This document shows, one piece after another, positions 57,701-64,000 of a stretch of 64,000 nt of DNA. The notes beneath the pieces are model-generated. The model saw only the letters and a list, made by a program, of their open reading frames with translations. It did not search any database and was not told the origin of the DNA. Every line of letters begins with the position of its first letter. Within the stretch, counting starts at the first letter, position 1. The stretch is taken from positions 1 to 64,000 of the forward strand of contig JAUCBJ010007954.1 in NCBI GenBank assembly GCA_032718475.1, in the 5' to 3' direction. Source of the DNA: Nemertoderma westbladi. Its lineage: Eukaryota > Xenacoelomorpha > Nemertodermatida > Nemertodermatidae. The position numbers and the translations under genes are program-made.

Positions 57701-60700
57701 CCTCCACAGTAAATATCACACATAAACAACCAACCTTTCTGAATCCGATGAGTTTCATGACGGCCTCCACAGTAAATATCACACATAAACAACCAACCTT
57801 TCTGAATCCGATGAGTTTCATGACGGCCTCCACAGTAAATATCACACATAAACAACCAACCTTTCTGAATCCGATGAGTTTCATGACGGCCTCCACAGTA
57901 AATATCACACATAAACAACCAACCTTTCTGAATCCGATGAGTTTCATGACGGCCTCCACAGTAAATATCACACATAAACAACCAACCTTTCTGAATCCGA
58001 TGAGTTTCATGACGGCCTCCACAGTAAATATCACACATAAACAACCAACCTTTCTGAATCCGATGAGTTTCATGACGGCCTCCACAGTAAATATCACACA
58101 TAAACAACCAACCTTTCTGAATCCGATGAGTTTCATGACGGCCTCCACAGTAAATATCACACATAAACAACCAACCTTTCTGAATCCGATGAGTTTCATG
58201 ACGGCCTCCACAGTAAATATCACACATAAACAACCAACCTTTCTGAATCCGATGAGTTTCATGACGGCCTCCACAGTAAATATCACACATAAACAACCAA
58301 CCTTTCTGAATCCGATGAGTTTCATGACGGCCTCCACAGTAAATATCACACATAAACAACCAACCTTTCTGAATCCGATGAGTTTCATGACGGCCTCCAC
58401 AGTAAATATCACACATAAACAACCAACCTTTCTGAATCCGATGAGTTTCATGACGGCCTCCACAGTAAATATCACACATAAACAACCAACCTTTCTGAAT
58501 CCGATGAGTTTCATGACGGCCTCCACAGTAAATATCACACATAAACAACCAACCTTTCTGAATCCGATGAGTTTCATGACGGCCTCCACAGTAAATATCA
58601 CACATAAACAACCAACCTTTCTGAATCCGATGAGTTTCATGACGGCCTCCACAGTAAATATCACACATAAACAACCAACCTTTCTGAATCCGATGAGTTT
58701 CATGACGGCCTCCACAGTAAATATCACACATAAACAACCAACCTTTCTGAATCCGATGAGTTTCATGACGGCCTCCACAGTAAATATCACACATAAACAA
58801 CCAACCTTTCTGAATCCGATGAGTTTCATGACGGCCTCCACAGTAAATATCACACATAAACAACCAACCTTTCTGAATCCGATGAGTTTCATGACGGCCT
58901 CCACAGTAAATATCACACATAAACAACCAACCTTTCTGAATCCGATGAGTTTCATGACGGCCTCCACAGTAAATATCACACATAAACAACCAACCTTTCT
59001 GAATCCGATGAGTTTCATGACGGCCTCCACAGTAAATATCACACATAAACAACCAACCTTTCTGAATCCGATGAGTTTCATGACGGCCTCCACAGTAAAT
59101 ATCACACATAAACAACCAACCTTTCTGAATCCGATGAGTTTCATGACGGCCTCCACAGTAAATATCACACATAAACAACCAACCTTTCTGAATCCGATGA
59201 GTTTCATGACGGCCTCCACAGTAAATATCACACATAAACAACCAACCTTTCTGAATCCGATGAGTTTCATGACGGCCTCCACAGTAAATATCACACATAA
59301 ACAACCAACCTTTCTGAATCCGATGAGTTTCATGACGGCCTCCACAGTAAATATCACACATAAACAACCAACCTTTCTGAATCCGATGAGTTTCATGACG
59401 GCCTCCACAGTAAATATCACACATAAACAACCAACCTTTCTGAATCCGATGAGTTTCATGACGGCCTCCACAGTAAATATCACACATAAACAACCAACCT
59501 TTCTGAATCCGATGAGTTTCATGACGGCCTCCACAGTAAATATCACACATAAACAACCAACCTTTCTGAATCCGATGAGTTTCATGACGGCCTCCACAGT
59601 AAATATCACACATAAACAACCAACCTTTCTGAATCCGATGAGTTTCATGACGGCCTCCACAGTAAATATCACACATAAACAACCAACCTTTCTGAATCCG
59701 ATGAGTTTCATGACGGCCTCCACAGTAAATATCACACATAAACAACCAACCTTTCTGAATCCGATGAGTTTCATGACGGCCTCCACAGTAAATATCACAC
59801 ATAAACAACCAACCTTTCTGAATCCGATGAGTTTCATGACGGCCTCCACAGTAAATATCACACATAAACAACCAACCTTTCTGAATCCGATGAGTTTCAT
59901 GACGGCCTCCACAGTAAATATCAACCAACCTTTCTCTGAATCCGATGAGTTTCATGACGGCCTCCACAGTAAATATCAACCAACCTTTCTGAATCCGATG
60001 AGTTTCATGACGGCCTCCACAGTAAATATCACACATAAACAACCAACCTTTCTGAATCCGATGAGTTTCATGACGGCCTCCACAGTAAATATCACACATA
60101 AACAACCAACCTTTCTGAATCCGATGAGTTTCATGACGGCCTCCACAGTAAATATCAACCAACCTTCTCTGAATCCGATGAGTTTCATGACGGCCTCCAC
60201 AGTAAATATCACACATAAACAACCAACCTTTCTGAATCCGATGAGTTTCATGACGGCCTCCACAGTAAATATCACACATAAACAACCAACCTTTCTGAAT
60301 CCGATGAGTTTCATGACGGCCTCCACAGTAAATATCAACCAACCTTTCTGAATCCGATGAGTTTCATGACGGCCTCCACAGTAAATATCACAACCAACCT
60401 TTCTGAATCCGATGAGTTTCATGACGGCCTCCACAGTAAATATCACACATAAACAACCAACCTTTCTGAATCCGATGAGTTTCATGACGGCCTCCACAGT
60501 AAATATCACACATAAACAACCAACCTTTCTGAATCCGATGAGTTTCATGACGGCCTCCACAGTAAATATCACACATAAACAACCAACCTTTCTGAATCCG
60601 ATGAGTTTCATGACGGCCTCCACAGTAAATATCACACATAAACAACCAACCTTTCTGAATCCGATGAGTTTCATGACGGCCTCCACAGTAAATATCACAC

Positions 60701-63700
60701 ATAAACAACCAACCTTTCTGAATCCGATGAGTTTCATGACGGCCTCCACAGTAAATATCACACATAAACAACCAACCTTTCTGAATCCGATGAGTTTCAT
60801 GACGGCCTCCACAGTAAATATCACACATAAACAACCAACCTTTCTGAATCCGATGAGTTTCATGACGGCCTCCACAGTAAATATCACACATAAACAACCA
60901 ACCTTTCTGAATCCGATGAGTTTCATGACGGCCTCCACAGTAAATATCAACCAACCTTCTCTGAATCCGATGAGTTTCATGACGGCCTCCACAGTAAATA
61001 TCACACATAAACAACCAACCTTTCTGAATCCGATGAGTTTCATGACGGCCTCCACAGTAAATATCACACATAAACAACCAACCTTTCTGAATCCGATGAG
61101 TTTCATGACGGCCTCCACAGTAAATATCACACATAAACAACCAACCTTTCTGAATCCGATGAGTTTCATGACGGCCTCCACAGTAAATATCAACCAACCT
61201 TTCTGAATCCGATGAGTTTCATGACGGCCTCCACAGTAAATATCAACCAACCTTTCTGAATCCGATGAGTTTCATGACGGCCTCCACAGTAAATATCACA
61301 CATAAACAACCAACCTTTCTGAATCCGATGAGTTTCATGACGGCCTCCACAGTAAATATCACACATAAACAACCAACCTTTCTGAATCCGATGAGTTTCA
61401 TGACGGCCTCCACAGTAAATATCACACCAACCTTTCTGAATCCGATGAGTTTCATGACGGCCTCCACAGTAAATATCAACCAACCTTTCTGAATCCGATG
61501 AGTTTCATGACGGCCTCCACAGTAAATATCACACATAAACAACCAACCTTTCTGAATCCGATGAGTTTCATGACGGCCTCCACAGTAAATATCACACATA
61601 AACAACCAACCTTTCTGAATCCGATGAGTTTCATGACGGCCTCCACAGTAAATATCACACATAAACAACCAACCTTTCTGAATCCGATGAGTTTCATGAC
61701 GGCCTCCACAGTAAATATCACACATAAACAACCAACCTTTCTGAATCCGATGAGTTTCATGACGGCCTCCACAGTAAATATCACACATAAACAACCAACC
61801 TTTCTGAATCCGATGAGTTTCATGACGGCCTCCACAGTAAATATCAAACCAACCTTTCTGAATCCGATGAGTTTCATGACGGCCTCCACAGTAAATATCA
61901 CACATAAACAACCAACCTTTCTGAATCCGATGAGTTTCATGACGGCCTCCACAGTAAATATCACACATAAACAACCAACCTTTCTGAATCCGATGAGTTT
62001 CATGACGGCCTCCACAGTAAATATCACACATAAACAACCAACCTTTCTGAATCCGATGAGTTTCATGACGGCCTCCACAGTAAATATCACACATAAACAA
62101 CCAACCTTTCTGAATCCGATGAGTTTCATGACGGCCTCCACAGTAAATATCACACATAAACAACCAACCTTTCTGAATCCGATGAGTTTCATGACGGCCT
62201 CCACAGTAAATATCACACATAAACAACCAACCTTTCTGAATCCGATGAGTTTCATGACGGCCTCCACAGTAAATATCAAACCAACCTTTCTGAATCCGAT
62301 GAGTTTCATGACGGCCTCCACAGTAAATATCACAACCAACCTTTCTGAATCCGATGAGTTTCATGACGGCCTCCACAGTAAATATCACACATAAACAACC
62401 AACCTTTCTGAATCCGATGAGTTTCATGACGGCCTCCACAGTAAATATCACACATAAACAACCAACCTTTCTGAATCCGATGAGTTTCATGACGGCCTCC
62501 ACAGTAAATATCACACATAAACAACCAACCTTTCTGAATCCGATGAGTTTCATGACGGCCTCCACAGTAAATATCACACATAAACAACCAACCTTTCTGA
62601 ATCCGATGAGTTTCATGACGGCCTCCACAGTAAATATCACACATAAACAACCAACCTTTCTGAATCCGATGAGTTTCATGACGGCCTCCACAGTAAATAT
62701 CACACATAAACAACCAACCTTTCTGAATCCGATGAGTTTCATGACGGCCTCCACAGTAAATATCACACATAAACAACCAACCTTTCTGAATCCGATGAGT
62801 TTCATGACGGCCTCCACAGTAAATATCAACCAACCTTTCTGAATCCGATGAGTTTCATGACGGCCTCCACAGTAAATATCACACATAAACAACCAACCTT
62901 TCTGAATCCGATGAGTTTCATGACGGCCTCCACAGTAAATATCACACATAAACAACCAACCTTTCTGAATCCGATGAGTTTCATGACGGCCTCCACAGTA
63001 AATATCACACATAAACAACCAACCTTTCTGAATCCGATGAGTTTCATGACGGCCTCCACAGTAAATATCACACATAAACAACCAACCTTTCTGAATCCGA
63101 TGAGTTTCATGACGGCCTCCACAGTAAATATCACACATAAACAACCAACCTTTCTGAATCCGATGAGTTTCATGACGGCCTCCACAGTAAATATCACACA
63201 TAAACAACCAACCTTTCTGAATCCGATGAGTTTCATGACGGCCTCCACAGTAAATATCACACATAAACAACCAACCTTTCTGAATCCGATGAGTTTCATG
63301 ACGGCCTCCACAGTAAATATCACACATAAACAACCAACCTTTCTGAATCCGATGAGTTTCATGACGGCCTCCACAGTAAATATCACACATAAACAACCAA
63401 CCTTTCTGAATCCGATGAGTTTCATGACGGCCTCCACAGTAAATATCACACATAAACAACCAACCTTTCTGAATCCGATGAGTTTCATGACGGCCTCCAC
63501 AGTAAATATCACACATAAACAACCAACCTTTCTGAATCCGATGAGTTTCATGACGGCCTCCACAGTAAATATCACACATAAACAACCAACCTTTCTGAAT
63601 CCGATGAGTTTCATGACGGCCTCCACAGTAAATATCACACATAAACAACCAACCTTTCTGAATCCGATGAGTTTCATGACGGCCTCCACAGTAAATATCA

Positions 63701-64000
63701 CACATAAACAACCAACCTTTCTGAATCCGATGAGTTTCATGACGGCCTCCACAGTAAATATCACACATAAACAACCAACCTTTCTGAATCCGATGAGTTT
63801 CATGACGGCCTCCACAGTAAATATCACACATAAACAACCAACCTTTCTGAATCCGATGAGTTTCATGACGGCCTCCACAGTAAATATCACACATAAACAA
63901 CCAACCTTTCTGAATCCGATGAGTTTCATGACGGCCTCCACAGTAAATATCACACATAAACAACCAACCTTTCTGAATCCGATGAGTTTCATGACGGCCT
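54779..64000 (-). repeat. 63-bp array of Cav2 IVS2 exon end plus 5' splice site, about 146 copies
   Basis: The coding-strand unit contains GTGATATTTACTGTGGAGG, CCGTCATGAAACTCATCGG and ATTCAGAAAG followed by the donor GTTGGT. In frame this reads VIFTVEAVMKLIGFRK, a domain IV S2 helix that continues directly into the S3 exon (YYFYEMWN) in phase 0. The unit is 63 bp (21 codons), open in the coding frame and also in other frames, hence giant spurious ORFs. Short units lacking 10 bp (53 bp) are interspersed, mainly near 55.3-56.0 and 59.9-62.9 kb. Substitutions cluster at the 54.8-55.6 kb edge; the rest is almost uniform. The array runs out of the window, so the genuine S2 exon with its upstream part is not seen. 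Confidence 0.9.

Noticed and set aside
55909-60351. Giant ORFs (up to about 1,480 residues) on both strands in the 54.8-64 kb region
   Set aside because: The 63-bp unit is divisible by 3 and free of stops in several frames, so long ORFs arise automatically. Only one minus-strand frame, IFTVEAVMKLIGFRK, has a family match.
54779-64000. Hammerhead ribozyme in the satellite unit (CCGATGAG resembles the CUGAUGAG core)
   Set aside because: The required GAAA element and flanking stems are not present in either orientation.

Overview
The window is nuclear DNA of an invertebrate metazoan that I cannot place further. It is AT-rich. It has spliceosomal introns with GT..AG ends, APE-type and restriction-endonuclease-like LINE remnants, MITE-like and foldback elements, and roughly 24 kb of tandem arrays. 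The genes are animal families: a Cav2-type calcium channel alpha1 subunit, a GAF-GAF phosphodiesterase, a membrane fibrinogen-related protein and a TPM/MOLO1-like protein. No bacterial, plasmid or organellar signature was seen.

Layout, 1-27 kb. A gag-like zinc-knuckle ORF runs in from the left edge (3-1667, +). An intronless type II membrane protein with a fibrinogen C-terminal domain follows (6464-7519, -), with a palindromic GTAC-rich array just beyond its stop. Next come a candidate TIR element (8.1-9.3 kb), a Harbinger-like MITE with a TTA target duplication (9846-10374), a nearly complete but broken APE-type LINE (10.7-14.4 kb, -) and an intronless PDE5/6/11-type phosphodiesterase (15792-18482, -). 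A giant nested inverted repeat (18.8-23.3 kb) has been split by a second LINE copy. Then 22-bp and 54-bp satellites.

Layout, 27-64 kb. The minus strand carries the 3' half of one large gene for a Cav2-type voltage-gated calcium channel. I assembled eleven coding segments by splice signals, phase and homology. They run from domain IV S2 (array at 54.8-64 kb) through S3, S4-S5, the pore with its TGEAW selectivity-filter segment, S6, the EF-hand region, the pre-IQ and IQ-like region, and two proposed C-terminal tail exons ending at 27102. Its introns are packed with satellites and mobile DNA: a 5'-truncated RLE-type LINE, a second gag-like remnant fused to a third LINE copy, and foldbacks. An intact, intronless TPM/MOLO1-like gene lies on the opposite strand inside one intron.

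Main discovery candidate. Two tandem arrays in the Cav2 gene are made from exon 3' ends together with their own 5' splice site. The 58-bp unit beside the pre-IQ exon is 52 nt of exon plus the first 6 nt of the intron. The 63-bp unit (about 146 copies) reads as 57 nt of domain IV S2 exon plus a GTTGGT donor hexamer, and is open in the coding frame. A third tandem duplication, of about 1.4 kb, also ends 11 nt inside an exon and carries that exon's donor. A fourth array, in frame within a proposed tail exon, repeats an acceptor-like sequence. This places many decoy splice sites in one ion-channel gene. Whether that is a regulatory system or only runaway satellite growth cannot be decided from sequence alone.
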